Shown here: positions 19,935-31,176 of the stretch, piece by piece
Numbering within the stretch: the first letter of the stretch is position 1
Layout: the number at the start of each line of letters is the position of its first letter
NCBI RefSeq assembly: GCF_009829925.1
Contig: NZ_SNVJ01000003.1
Location: forward strand, 62,001 to 126,000
Length of the DNA: 64,000 bases
Direction of reading: 5' to 3'
Origin: Teichococcus coralli
GTDB taxonomy: Bacteria; Pseudomonadota; Alphaproteobacteria; Acetobacterales; Acetobacteraceae
Translations under genes and position numbers: made by a program
Notes under the pieces: model-generated
What the model saw: the letters and a program-made list of their open reading frames with translations, nothing else
Databases searched by the model: none
What the model was told of the DNA's origin: nothing

Positions 19935-19966
19935 GCGAGGCGCGGCCGCTCGCCGCCGCGCCTCGC
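19935..19966. promoter_or_regulatory. Inverted repeat between divergent dehydrogenase and cupin genes
   Basis: GCGAGGCGCGG (19935-19945) pairs perfectly with CCGCGCCTCGC (19956-19966) across a 10-base loop. It lies in the 164-base divergent promoter region, so it may be an operator or a leader hairpin; nothing identifies a binder. Confidence 0.4.
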
Positions 19967-20041
19967 TGGGAAACCCGCGCGGCCGGGACCGGTTCCGGAT
20001 TGCAAGGCATTTCCACGCCTGCACAGGAAGGGACCGCGAGC

Positions 20042-20389
20042 ATGGCCGACACCACCGCGATCAAGATCGACGCCGCGCATGCGCCGAAGGGGCCTGAAGG
20101 CCAGAAGTACCTGGCCAGCGGCAAGGCGGTTTCGATGCGCCTGTGGGAGAACGAGCCGCCGGGCGAGAGCCCCGCCGTCCGCCGCGACTACGAAACCGTG
20201 GGCTATGTGGTCGCCGGCCGCGCGGAACTGCTGATCGAGGGCCAGGTGCTCACGCTGCATCCCGGCACCTCCTGGGTGGTGCCGAAGGGCGCCGAGCACC
20301 GCTACCGCGTTCAGGAGGCCTTCACCGCCGTCGAAGCCACCGCCCCCCCGGCGCAGGTGCATTCCCGCGACGAGCCGGCGCGCGGCTGA
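20042..20389 (+). CDS. Cupin-domain protein
   Basis: A 115-residue single-domain cupin. RLWENEPPGESPAVRRDYET leads into GYVVAGRAELLIEGQ (first cupin motif) and LHPGTSWVVPKGAEHRYRV (second motif, with a histidine). The first-motif histidines expected for metal binding are mostly replaced, so it may not be an enzyme. Its function is unknown; it may act with the divergent dehydrogenase. The ATG at 20042 was chosen over 20000 because AGGAAGGGA lies upstream at a good distance. Confidence 0.8.
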   Translation: MADTTAIKIDAAHAPKGPEGQKYLASGKAVSMRLWENEPPGESPAVRRDYETVGYVVAGRAELLIEGQVLTLHPGTSWVVPKGAEHRYRVQEAFTAVEATAPPAQVHSRDEPARG

Positions 20390-20479
20390 GGCGCCGGACC
20401 TTTTCCCGCTCTGTCGCGTTAGGATGCTCCCAGGGCCGCCGCAACGCACCGGCGCCCCCCACAGAGCCAGGACGACGCG

Positions 20480-23400
20480 ATGGATCTGGAACCCGAGGGC
20501 CTGCTGGCCGCGCAACTGGTGGAGCGGGCGGAGGAGAGCGGGACGGCCGGGCTGATCCATCTGGCCCGCTCCGGGCCTCGCGCCGCGCGGCTGCACCAGG
20601 CCGTGCGGGCGCTGGCGCCGGGGCTGGAGGCCTTGCTGCTGCCGGGCTGGGATTGCCTGCCCTATGACCGCATCTCCCCTTCCCGCGCGGCGATGGGCAC
20701 GCGCATGGCGGCGCTCGCGGCGCTGGCCCGTCCGCCGCGCGGCCCGCGCCTGGTGATCGCCGGCCTGGCCGCGGCGATGCAGCGCCTGCCGCCGCCCGCG
20801 GCGCTCGACGCGCTGACGCTGCGCAGCGGCGAGCCGCTCGACCGCGAGGCCCTGCGCGACCGCCTCCTGCGCCTCGGCTATGTGCTGGACGAGCGCGTGG
20901 ACGAGCCCGGCGAGGCCGCCTTGCACGGAACCGTGCTCGACATCTTTCCCGCCACCGAGGAAGCCGGGCCCTGCCGGATCGAGCTGGAGGGGAACCGCAT
21001 CGGCGCCATCCGCCGCTACGACCCGCTGACCCAGCGCAGCGTGGCGGAGGTGGAGGCGGTGACGCTCGGTCCCGCCTCGGAGATCGTGAATCCGCAGGGC
21101 GAGGAGCTGCCGCTGCCACCCGGCATCGAGCACGCCCTGGCCGAGTTCCACCCGCGCCTCACCAGCCTGTTCGAGCTGCTGCCGGAGGCGCCGCTGGTGG
21201 AGGAGCCTGAGGTGAAGGAGGCCCGCGCCCGCCGCGAGCAGGAGGTTTCCGAGGCCTTCCGTACCCGCCTCGGGCTGGACACCGGCGAGGGGACGGCCCC
21301 GCGCCTGAGCGAGCCGGCGGCGCTGCATCTCGACCATGCCGCCTGGAAGGCCGCCCGCGCCAGGCGCGACGTGACGGTGCTGGATGAAGCGCCGGAGGCG
21401 CCGCCCGGCCGCCTCCCCCGCTTCGCCGCGATGGAGGAGCCGGAGGAGGCGTTCCTCGACTTCCTGGAGGTGGAGCGCGCCGCCGGCCGGCGTGTCGCCG
21501 TGGCCGGTCCGCCACGCGCCGCCCGCCCGCTGCTGCGCCTCGCCGCCGCGCGGCTCGGCGCGCCCGCCGAGCCCCTCTCCGGCTGGCAGGCGCTGCGCGC
21601 CGCCCCGCCCGGCTGCCTGGCCCGGCTCGACGGTGCCCTGGCCAGCGGCTTCCGCACCGATGCGGCGGCGGTGGTTGCGCTCGCCGATGTCCGCCCCTCC
21701 TATGCGCGGGAGCGCGGCCTTCCCTCGCCCGGGCTGGTCTTCGGCGCGGCGCAGCTCCAGCCCGACGACGCCGTGGTGCATCTGGAGCACGGGCTGGGCG
21801 CGCTGCGCGGGGTGGAGGCGGTCGAGCTGGACGGTGTCGCGCAGGACTGCCTGCGGCTCGAATATGCCGGCGGCGCCACCGCCCTGGTGCCCGGCGACGA
21901 GATGGACCGGCTCTGGCGCTATGGCGCCGGGGCGGAGAGCGTCAGCCTCGACAGGCTCGGCGGCGAGGCCTGGCCGAAGCGCCGCGGCGAGGTGGAGGCG
22001 CAGATCGCCGGGACCGCGCGCGCCATGCTGAAGCTGGCCCGCGAGCGGGGGGCGCAGAAGGCCCCCGTGCTGCGCGCGCCCCGCGCCGCCTATCAGCGCT
22101 TCATCGGCGGCTTTCCCTTCGCTCCCACCGCCGACCAGGAGGCGGCCATCGAGGCCACGCTGCAGGACCTCGCCGCCGGCCGCCCGATGGACCGTCTGGT
22201 CTGCGGCGATGTCGGCTTCGGCAAGACCGAGGTGGCGCTGCGCGCCGCCGCGGTGGCCGTGCTGGCCGGCTACCAGGTGGCCGTCCTGGCGCCGACCACG
22301 GTGCTGGCGCGGCAGCACCTGGAAACCTTCCGCCGCCGCTTCGCCGCGCTCGGCACCCGCGTCGAGATGCTCTCGCGCCTTTCCTCGCCCGCGGCAGCGC
22401 GCGGCACCAAGGCGGGGCTGGCCGCGGGGGAGATCGGCATCGCCATCGGCACGCAGGCGCTCGCGGCGAAGGACGTCCGCTTCGCGAAGCTCGGCCTCGT
22501 CATCATCGACGAGGAACAGCGCTTCGGTGCCCGCCAGAAGGCCATGCTGCGCCGCCTCGGGCGGGGCGCGCATTGCCTGACCCTCACCGCCACGCCCATC
22601 CCGCGCACCTTGCAGTCGGCACTGATCGGGCTGCAGGCGCTGAGCGTCATCGCCACGCCGCCGGCCCGCCGCCAGCCCATCCGCACGCTGCAGTCCCCCT
22701 GGACCGACAGCATGGTCAAGGAAGCCCTGCAGCGCGAGCAGCGCCGTGGCGGGCAAAGCTTCATCGTCTGCCCGCGCATCGCCGACATCGCGCCGATGCG
22801 CGCCCGCATCCGCCGCCTGCTGCCGCGCCTGAAGCTGATCGAGGCGCATGGCGACATGCCCGCCGAGGAGATCGACGCCGCCATGGTGCGCTTCGCCGGC
22901 GGCGGGGCGGATGCGCTGCTTTCCACCAACATCGTCGAGACCGGGCTCGACGTGCCGCGCGCCAACACCATGCTGGTCTGGCGCGCCGAGCTGTTCGGCC
23001 TGACCCAGCTTCACCAGCTGCGCGGCCGCGTCGGGCGCGGCCGGACGCGCGGCAACATCCTGCTGCTGACCGACCCCGAGGCGCCGCCGACCGCCGCCGC
23101 CGCCCGCCGCATGGACACGCTGCAGGCCTTCGACCGCATCGGCGCCGGCTTCGCCATCAGCGCGCGCGACATGGACCTGCGCGGCGCCGGCGACCTGCTG
23201 GGCGAGGAGCAGGCCGGGCACGTCAAGCTGATCGGCATCGGCCTCTACCAGCACATGCTGGACGGCGCGCTCCGCGCCGCGCGCGGGGAGGCGGCGCGGG
23301 AGGAGTGGTCGCCCGCCGTGCTGCTCGGCATCAGCGCCGCCATCCCGGCCGACTACGTGGCCGAGGACGCGCTGCGCATCGAGCTGCACGCCCGCATGGG

Positions 23401-23698
23401 CGAGCTGCTGCGGCAGGGCCAGGCCGGCGCGCTGGAGGAGCTGGCGGAGGAGATCGAGGACCGCTTCGGCCCGCCCCCTCCCGCCGTGCGGAACTGGCTG
23501 GAGCTGGGGCGGCTGCGGCTGCGCTGCCGGCGCCTCGGCGTGCGGCGGCTGGAAGTGGGGCCGCAGGGCGCGGTGGCGCAGCTCGCGGGCGAGCGGCTGG
23601 TGCTGCGCCAGCCCAGCGGCACCCCGGCGGAGCGGCTGGCCAACGCCGCCCGGCTGCTGAGCAACGTGCGCCGGCACGTCCGGAAGGTGGCGGCCTAG
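20480..23698 (+). CDS. mfd: Transcription-repair coupling factor Mfd
   Basis: A 1072-residue protein, somewhat shorter than the usual 1150. It has the UvrB-like N-terminal module (LLPGWDCLPYDRISPS, RLLRLGYVLDERVDEPGE) and the RNAP-interacting CarD-like domain (DAVVHLEHGLGALRGVEAVE). The RecG-like motor follows: Walker A GDVGFGKTE near residue 577, motif II IIDEEQRFG, TATPIPRTLQ, and NIVETGLDVPRANTMLVWRA. The C-terminal TRCF domain ends it. It removes stalled RNA polymerase and recruits UvrA. The TAG stop is supplied by the element at 23695-23802. Confidence 0.96.
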   Translation: MDLEPEGLLAAQLVERAEESGTAGLIHLARSGPRAARLHQAVRALAPGLEALLLPGWDCLPYDRISPSRAAMGTRMAALAALARPPRGPRLVIAGLAAAMQRLPPPAALDALTLRSGEPLDREALRDRLLRLGYVLDERVDEPGEAALHGTVLDIFPATEEAGPCRIELEGNRIGAIRRYDPLTQRSVAEVEAVTLGPASEIVNPQGEELPLPPGIEHALAEFHPRLTSLFELLPEAPLVEEPEVKEARARREQEVSEAFRTRLGLDTGEGTAPRLSEPAALHLDHAAWKAARARRDVTVLDEAPEAPPGRLPRFAAMEEPEEAFLDFLEVERAAGRRVAVAGPPRAARPLLRLAAARLGAPAEPLSGWQALRAAPPGCLARLDGALASGFRTDAAAVVALADVRPSYARERGLPSPGLVFGAAQLQPDDAVVHLEHGLGALRGVEAVELDGVAQDCLRLEYAGGATALVPGDEMDRLWRYGAGAESVSLDRLGGEAWPKRRGEVEAQIAGTARAMLKLARERGAQKAPVLRAPRAAYQRFIGGFPFAPTADQEAAIEATLQDLAAGRPMDRLVCGDVGFGKTEVALRAAAVAVLAGYQVAVLAPTTVLARQHLETFRRRFAALGTRVEMLSRLSSPAAARGTKAGLAAGEIGIAIGTQALAAKDVRFAKLGLVIIDEEQRFGARQKAMLRRLGRGAHCLTLTATPIPRTLQSALIGLQALSVIATPPARRQPIRTLQSPWTDSMVKEALQREQRRGGQSFIVCPRIADIAPMRARIRRLLPRLKLIEAHGDMPAEEIDAAMVRFAGGGADALLSTNIVETGLDVPRANTMLVWRAELFGLTQLHQLRGRVGRGRTRGNILLLTDPEAPPTAAAARRMDTLQAFDRIGAGFAISARDMDLRGAGDLLGEEQAGHVKLIGIGLYQHMLDGALRAARGEAAREEWSPAVLLGISAAIPADYVAEDALRIELHARMGELLRQGQAGALEELAEEIEDRFGPPPPAVRNWLELGRLRLRCRRLGVRRLEVGPQGAVAQLAGERLVLRQPSGTPAERLANAARLLSNVRRHVRKVAA

Positions 23699-23802
23699 AG
23701 CAGCTCCCGTTCCGATTGCATCATCGGGACGGGTGAAGATGTTCGTTAGAACAAACGGCCAGACCATTTTCCGTGAGCCAGAGCGAACGGAAGATGCTCT
23801 AG
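23695..23802. repeat. MITE-like palindromic element bounded by CTAG
   Basis: A 108-base element with terminal inverted repeats CTAGAGCA/TGCTCTAG. Internal hairpins are CCCGTTCCGAT/ATCGGGACGGG (one mismatch), GTTC/GAAC and TTCCGT/ACGGAA. The left CTAG gives the mfd stop and the right CTAG gives the stop of the convergent lipoprotein hydrolase. The left arm closely matches the arm at 6627. The interior is AT-richer than its surroundings. Confidence 0.75.
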
Positions 23803-24842
23803 CGCGCCTGCGCCAGCCAGGCCCGCGCCGCCTGGTCCGAGCCCGAGGGCAGCGGCGCCGCCGGGTCCTGCATCCAGGCCAGCACGTCCGCCGCCACGGT
23901 GACGCGGTTCTTGTCGCGCAGCAGCATGTGGTAGCCCTGCGGATAATAGGCGCCGCGCTGCCGCGCCGGGTCGGGCAGCGCCCGCAGCAGGCGTTGCACC
24001 GGCTTCGGGTCGATGATCCGGTCCTCGCCGCCATAGAGCACCAGAAGGTGCTGCGTGACATGCGGCGCCGCCGCCACCGCCACGTCCATCAGCCCGACCA
24101 GCCCGAACACCGCATCCACCCGCACCTCCTTGTAGGTCAGCGGGTCGCGGCCCCAGCCGCGCATCGCCTCCTCGTCGTCGGTGGGCGCGAAGCCGGGGGC
24201 GGAGTTGCGGATCTCCAGCAGCGGCACGGTATGCGCGGCGAAGTCGAGCAGGCCGCGCGTGAGCCATGACATGCTGGCCCGCCCCTCCACCGCCGGCGCC
24301 ACCAGGATGATGCCGTCCACCGGCGGCGGGTCGGCCGAGGCCGCGGCGGCCAGGGCTACCGCGCCGCCCATGCTCTCGCCCATCAGGTAGAGCGGCAGGC
24401 CGGGATGGCGCTCGCGGATCAGCCGCGCCACCCGCGTGGCGTCCTGCACCAGCCCCTCCACCCCCGGCCAGACGCCGCGGTGCGGCGCGCCCCCGAAGCC
24501 GCGCTGGTCATAGGCGTAGAAGGCGATGCCCGATGCGGTGAAGGCCTGCGAAGCGCGGCCGAAGGCATTGCTGGCGGTGTCCCCGAAGCCGTGCAGGCCG
24601 AGAATGATGGCGCGCGCCGGCTCCGGCGCGGTCCCCTGCGCGACCCCCTGCACGGCTCCCTGCGCCGGCCACGCGCGCAGCGGCAGCGCGGCGCCGTCCG
24701 GCATGGTGAAGGTTGCCGCCGCCATGCTGGAAGGCATGATGGCCGGACCCGGGCCGATCATGCGCGGCGCGCAGCCGGCCAGCAGGGCGGCCAGCAGGGC
24801 GGTCAGCGATCCCAGGGCGAGAGCAAGACGCGAGGCTTTCAT
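23799..24842 (-). CDS. Lipoprotein alpha/beta hydrolase (monoacylglycerol-lipase / serine aminopeptidase S33 type)
   Basis: A 347-residue protein with a lipoprotein signal (LLAALLAGC, cysteine near 24). The hydrolase fold follows: LGLHGFGDTASNAF for the oxyanion hole, YDQRGFGGAPHRG, nucleophile elbow GESMGG, LLVLYGGEDRIIDP for the acid, and GYHMLLRDKN for the histidine. The pattern fits lysophospholipase or monoacylglycerol lipase. A repeated QGV/AQGT stretch near residue 50 is low complexity. It is convergent with mfd, and its TAG stop lies in the element at 23695-23802. Confidence 0.87.
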   Translation of the reverse strand: MKASRLALALGSLTALLAALLAGCAPRMIGPGPAIMPSSMAAATFTMPDGAALPLRAWPAQGAVQGVAQGTAPEPARAIILGLHGFGDTASNAFGRASQAFTASGIAFYAYDQRGFGGAPHRGVWPGVEGLVQDATRVARLIRERHPGLPLYLMGESMGGAVALAAAASADPPPVDGIILVAPAVEGRASMSWLTRGLLDFAAHTVPLLEIRNSAPGFAPTDDEEAMRGWGRDPLTYKEVRVDAVFGLVGLMDVAVAAAPHVTQHLLVLYGGEDRIIDPKPVQRLLRALPDPARQRGAYYPQGYHMLLRDKNRVTVAADVLAWMQDPAAPLPSGSDQAARAWLAQAR

Positions 24843-24943
24843 GACGGCCAGCGGCGGAAAAGGGCCAGGGCGGGGGAGCTTAGCCCCGCGCGCCGCGGCA
24901 AGGCGAGCGGCGTTACCGCCGCCGAAAGCATGAACCGGGCGGG

Positions 24944-24978
24944 GAGCAGGAGACCCTCCACCCCGCCTTCTCCTGCTC
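24944..24978 (-). terminator. Hairpin after lysE-like gene
   Basis: GAGCAGGAGA (24944-24953) pairs perfectly with TCTCCTGCTC (24969-24978), two bases after the transporter stop on the - strand. There is no clear T-run. Confidence 0.5.
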
Positions 24979-24980
24979 GC

Positions 24981-25610
24981 CTACCGCTGGCCTTCGAGGG
25001 CCAGCCGCGCCGCCAGGCCGGCGAAGACCGCCCCCAGCAGGAACTGCGGCGCACGGCCGAGCCGTCCGCCCGAAAGGGTGCGGCCGATGCGGCCGGCCGC
25101 CAGGATCACCCCCCCGTTCACCGTCGCGCCGATCACGTTCAGCACCGTTGCCAGCACCATCGTCTGCGCCAGCACCGAGCCGGCTTCCGGGCGCAGGAAC
25201 TGCGGAAACAGCGCCAGCACGAACAGCGCCACCTTGGGGTTGAGGAGGTTGGTCAGCAGGCCCTGGCGGAACATCGCGCCCACCGGGGCGCGGCGCAGGC
25301 CGGGCGGCGGGCTGGCCGCCGGGGCCGGAGCGCGGAACGCCTTCCAGGCCAGCCAGAGGAGATAGGCCGCGCCCGCGTAGCGCACGGCGTCATAGGCCAG
25401 CGGCACCAGCACGAAGAGTTGCGACAGCCCCAGCGCGGCGGCCAGCGCATGCCCGTAGATGCCGGCCTGGATGCCCGCCAGCGTCGCGAAGCCCGCCGCC
25501 CGCCCCTGGCTGAGGCTGCGCGAGGCGACCAGCAGCATGTCCGGCCCCGGCGTGATGGCGAGCGCCAGGCAGGCGGCGGCGAACAGCGCGAGGGTCGAAA
25601 GGTCCGGCAT
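24981..25610 (-). CDS. LysE/RhtB-family amino-acid exporter
   Basis: A 209-residue inner membrane protein with six predicted helices. The family N-terminus is present: LALAITPGPDMLLVASRSLS with the conserved PGPD, then GRAAGFATLAGIQAGIYGHA. GLLTNLLNPKVALFVLALFPQF is the second family motif (NPK). It exports amino acids or their analogues; the substrate cannot be inferred. No regulator gene lies beside it. It is divergent from ligA with a 98-base gap that must hold both promoters. Confidence 0.9.
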   Translation of the reverse strand: MPDLSTLALFAAACLALAITPGPDMLLVASRSLSQGRAAGFATLAGIQAGIYGHALAAALGLSQLFVLVPLAYDAVRYAGAAYLLWLAWKAFRAPAPAASPPPGLRRAPVGAMFRQGLLTNLLNPKVALFVLALFPQFLRPEAGSVLAQTMVLATVLNVIGATVNGGVILAAGRIGRTLSGGRLGRAPQFLLGAVFAGLAARLALEGQR

Positions 25611-25699
25611 GTCACAGGCTCCTGCGGGCTCCCAGGCTAGGGCAACCGGTGCCTGGCGGAAACCGCCGGCCGCTTCCCGCCGGCCGCCGGGCGCGGTAG

Positions 25700-27871
<2,172 letters not shown>

Positions 27872-27883
27872 GCCCGCCCATCT

Positions 27884-28951
27884 TCACGGCCGCGCCTCCA
27901 GGACCATGTTGAACGGCGTCTCGGCGGCGCGGCGGATGCGGGTGAAGCCCGCCTCCTCCAGCACCCCGCGCAGCCGCGCCTCCCCGGCCTGGGCGCCCAG
28001 CGCCAGCCCCACCTCCTGCGACAGCGAGGCGGGCGTGCAGATCATCGTCGAGGCCGAATAGTAGATCCGCCCCACCGGGTTGAGGTTGTCGGCCAGGCGG
28101 TCGCGCGCGAAGGGCTCGACCAGCATGAAGGTCCCATCCGGCGCCAGCGCCTCGCGGATGCGCCGCGCCGCGCCCACCGGGTCGCCCATGTCGTGCAGGC
28201 AGTCGAAGGCGGTGGCCAGGTCGAAGCCCGAGCCGCGGAAGGCCTTGGCCGAGGCGACCTCGAACCGGACATTGCCCAGCCCGCTCGCCTCCGCCGCCTT
28301 GCGCGCGCGGCCGACCGAGCCGTCATGATAGTCGAAGCCAAAGAACTGGGAGTTGGGGAAGGCGCGCGCCATCAGGATGGTGGAGGCGCCATGGCCGCAG
28401 CCGACATCCGCCACCTTCGCGCCCTTCTCCAGCTTGGCCACCATGCCCTCCAGCGCGGGCAGCCATTCCTGCACCAGATGCGCCGCGTAGGCGGTGCGGA
28501 AGAAGCGCTCGGTGCCTTGGAACAGGCACTGGCTGTGCTCGTGCCAGCCGACACCGCCGCCGGTGCGGAAGGCCTGCCGCACCTTCGGCTCGTCGATATA
28601 GGCCGCCGCGATGACGTCGAAGGCGCCGGCCACGAAAACCGGGCTGTCCTCCCGCGCCAGGGCCATGGCCTGTTCGGGCGTCATCGAGAAGCAGCCGGAC
28701 TTGGCGTCATAGGTGACGTAGTCCGAGGCGGCCTGCGCGGCCAGCCACTCGCGCACGTAGCGCTCCCTGGTGCCCGTGCGCTCGGCGAGTTGCCGGGCGG
28801 TGAGCGGCCCATGCTCGGCGACCGCCCTGTAGAGGCCGAGCTTGTCGCCGATCAGCACCAGGGCGCCGCTCATCGCCGCGCTCATGTCGTCGAGCATCTT
28901 GCCCATGAAGGCCTGCAGCCGGCCTTCATCGACGGCGGTTTCGGTGGACAT
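27884..28951 (-). CDS. SAM-dependent methyltransferase with N-terminal winged-helix domain
   Basis: A 355-residue protein. Residues about 25-90 form a winged-helix/dimerisation domain (GDKLGLYRAVAEHGPLTARQ, then RYVREWLAAQAASDYV). The class I methyltransferase domain follows, with motif I AKVADVGCGHGAST, FGFDYHDGS and AFDCLHDMGDP. The layout resembles small-molecule O-methyltransferases and a group often annotated as transcriptional regulators. Substrate unknown. The ATG at 28951 has GGAGGGGAGA upstream; the longer in-frame start is GC-rich non-family sequence. Confidence 0.83.
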   Translation of the reverse strand: MSTETAVDEGRLQAFMGKMLDDMSAAMSGALVLIGDKLGLYRAVAEHGPLTARQLAERTGTRERYVREWLAAQAASDYVTYDAKSGCFSMTPEQAMALAREDSPVFVAGAFDVIAAAYIDEPKVRQAFRTGGGVGWHEHSQCLFQGTERFFRTAYAAHLVQEWLPALEGMVAKLEKGAKVADVGCGHGASTILMARAFPNSQFFGFDYHDGSVGRARKAAEASGLGNVRFEVASAKAFRGSGFDLATAFDCLHDMGDPVGAARRIREALAPDGTFMLVEPFARDRLADNLNPVGRIYYSASTMICTPASLSQEVGLALGAQAGEARLRGVLEEAGFTRIRRAAETPFNMVLEARP

Positions 28952-29107
28952 CCGTGTTCTCCCCTCCGCCCGGGCCGCCGGCGCGCGCCGCGCAGCCGGA
29001 GCGGGTTCGCGGGCGCGCGGCGGCGCATGGGGCCTTGCTGCCGTGCCAGGGGCGCGCTCCCGGGGCGAGATCACACATGTGGCGTAGCCGGCGCACGCGA
29101 AGGCAGC

Positions 29108-29146
29108 GGCGGAACGGGCGCAGCTTGCGGCAGCGCCCGTTCCGCC
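29108..29146 (-). terminator. Perfect 14-bp hairpin downstream of pepP
   Basis: GGCGGAACGGGCGC pairs exactly with GCGCCCGTTCCGCC across an 11-base loop. It lies about 70 bases after the aminopeptidase stop on the - strand. It shares the CCCGTTCCG core with the palindromes at 6627 and 23695 but lacks CTAG ends. Confidence 0.6.
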
Positions 29147-29215
29147 TGGAAGGTGAAAGCCCTGTCCTCCCGCCGGATTGAAGCGGAACCCGGCCTCGCC
29201 GTACCGCCCGCCGCC

Positions 29216-30997
29216 TCAGAGCGGCGCGCAGGCCTCCGCCAGCCAGTCGCGCACCGCCGGCTCCACCTTCTCGCCCACCTCCGCGAGCACGCGGGCGTGG
29301 TAGGCGTCCACCCAGGCGCGCTCCGCCGGGGTGAGCAGTGCCACGCCGATCAGCCGGCGCTCATAGGGCACGAGCGTCAGCGTCTCGAACTCCAGGAAGG
29401 GCTTCACCTGGCCGGGTTGCTCCGCCGCCGGCCGGGCCAGCAGCAGGTTCTCGATGCGGATGCCATAGGCGCCCGGCTGGTAGTAGCCCGGCTCGTCCGA
29501 GAGGATCATGCCCGCCCGCACCGGGATCGGCCGCGCCGCCCGGCTGATGCTGACCGGGCCCTCGTGCACGGAAAGGAAGCTGCCGATGCCGTGGCCGGTG
29601 CCGTGGTCGTAGTCGAGCCCCGCCTCCCAGAGCGGCGCCCGCGCCACCGCATCGATATGCGGCCCCGCCACGCCCTGCGGAAAGCGCAGCGTGGCGAGGG
29701 CGACATGGCCGCGCAGCACGCGGGTATAGCGCTCCACCAGATCGGCGGGCGGCGTGCCGGGGCCGGTCCAGAGGGTGCGGGTGATGTCGGTGGTGCCATC
29801 CGTGTACTGGCCGCCGCTGTCCACCAGGTAGCATTCGTTGACGCGAACGGCGCGGTTGGTCGCCTCGGTGGCGCGGTAATGGACGATGGCGCCGTTCTCC
29901 CCGGCGCCGGAAATGGCGGGAAAGCTTTCGGCGCGGAACATCGGCACCTCGCGCCGGAACGCCAGCAGGCGGTCGGCGGCGCTCATCTCCGTCACGCCGC
30001 CGCGCGGCGCCTCGGCGGTGAACCAGGCCAGGAAGCGGGCCATGGCCACGGCGTCCCGCCGGTGCGCGGCACGGGCTCCGGCCTGCTCCACCGGGTTCTT
30101 GCAGGCGCGCGGCAGGCGGCAAGGGTCTTCGCCTGGCCGCAGCGTGGCACCCGCCTCGCGCAGGGTGGCGGCGAACCAGGCCGGCGTGCTTTCCGGGTCC
30201 AGCCGCACGGCCTGCCCGGCCAGGCCGGCCAGGATGGTGGGCAGGCCCACCGGCGGATGCACCACCACCGCGTTGCCGAGATGCGCGCGCGTGGCCTCCG
30301 GCACCTTGGACGGCTCCATGAACAGGTCCACCGTCGCGTTGCTGTGCAGCAGGGCGAAGCCCAGGGCCAGCGGCGTGTATTCCAGGTCGGCGCCGCGGAT
30401 GTTCAGCAGCCAGGCCAGCGAATGCGGGTCCGCGAGCACGGCCGTGTCCTCGCCCGCCTGGCGCAGCGCGGCGGCCAGCTCGGCGCGCTTCTCGGCGGAA
30501 CCCTGGCCGGCGAACTCGGCCGGCTGGGGCATCGCCTGGGTGCGCGGCGCAGCCGGCCGGTCGTGCCACACGGCGTCCAGCGGATTGGCCGCCAGCGGCA
30601 CCAGCCGCACGCCCGAGGCAGCCAGGCGCTCGACGGCGGCCTGCGCGTGCAGCCAGGGATCGTAGCCGATGCTGCGGCCCGCCGCGTGCTCAGCCAGCCA
30701 CTCCTGCGCCGGCTGCTCGATGATGTGCAGGCGCTCCCACAGGGCGGGGTCGGTCTGGCTGGCCACCTGGGTGGTGTAGCGGCCATCGGTGAACACCGCT
30801 GCCCGCTCCGCCAGCACGATCGCCATGCCGGCACTGCCCGTGAAGCCGGTGAGCCATGCAAGGCGCTCAGCGCTCGGGGGCACGTACTCCCCCAGGTACT
30901 CGTCGCTGCGGGGCACCAGGAGCCCATCGATGTCCAGGCGGGCAAGCTCCGCGCGGAGGGCGGCGAGGCGTTTGGCGTGTGTCACTTCGGTTAGCAT
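29216..30997 (-). CDS. pepP: Xaa-Pro aminopeptidase (aminopeptidase P, M24B)
   Basis: A 593-residue protein of the long, three-domain aminopeptidase P type. Two creatinase-like N-terminal domains (LVPRSDEYLGEYVP, WLTGFTGSAG, FTDGRYTTQ) precede the pita-bread metallopeptidase. Metal ligands are in YLVDSGGQYTDGTTDITRT (two aspartates), HGTGHGIGSFLSVHEGP (histidine) and late glutamates in LSDEPGYY and FLEFETLTLVP. It removes N-terminal residues before proline, using two Mn or similar ions, in the cytoplasm. A slightly shorter GTG start five codons on is possible. It is divergent from the DUF1127 gene. Confidence 0.93.
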   Translation of the reverse strand: MLTEVTHAKRLAALRAELARLDIDGLLVPRSDEYLGEYVPPSAERLAWLTGFTGSAGMAIVLAERAAVFTDGRYTTQVASQTDPALWERLHIIEQPAQEWLAEHAAGRSIGYDPWLHAQAAVERLAASGVRLVPLAANPLDAVWHDRPAAPRTQAMPQPAEFAGQGSAEKRAELAAALRQAGEDTAVLADPHSLAWLLNIRGADLEYTPLALGFALLHSNATVDLFMEPSKVPEATRAHLGNAVVVHPPVGLPTILAGLAGQAVRLDPESTPAWFAATLREAGATLRPGEDPCRLPRACKNPVEQAGARAAHRRDAVAMARFLAWFTAEAPRGGVTEMSAADRLLAFRREVPMFRAESFPAISGAGENGAIVHYRATEATNRAVRVNECYLVDSGGQYTDGTTDITRTLWTGPGTPPADLVERYTRVLRGHVALATLRFPQGVAGPHIDAVARAPLWEAGLDYDHGTGHGIGSFLSVHEGPVSISRAARPIPVRAGMILSDEPGYYQPGAYGIRIENLLLARPAAEQPGQVKPFLEFETLTLVPYERRLIGVALLTPAERAWVDAYHARVLAEVGEKVEPAVRDWLAEACAPL

Positions 30998-31176
30998 CCC
31001 GTTAAAGGCATGTTTCCACAGATTTCAATGCGTCCCACGCATGGCTCCGTATCAATCGCTGCGCTCCTGTTCGCCCGCGTAAAGGACTACATCACGGCCA
31101 ACGCGCCAGGGACGGGTGGTTGACGGCAAGAGCGGGTCCCACGGACCGCCCCGACGCGAAAATGGAACGCTAGACA

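Noticed and set aside
19931..24061. A 1376-codon open frame antisense to mfd and the lipoprotein hydrolase
   Set aside because: Low-complexity Arg/Gly/Ala/His-rich translation with no domain, fully antisense to well-conserved genes. Long antisense frames are expected at this GC content.
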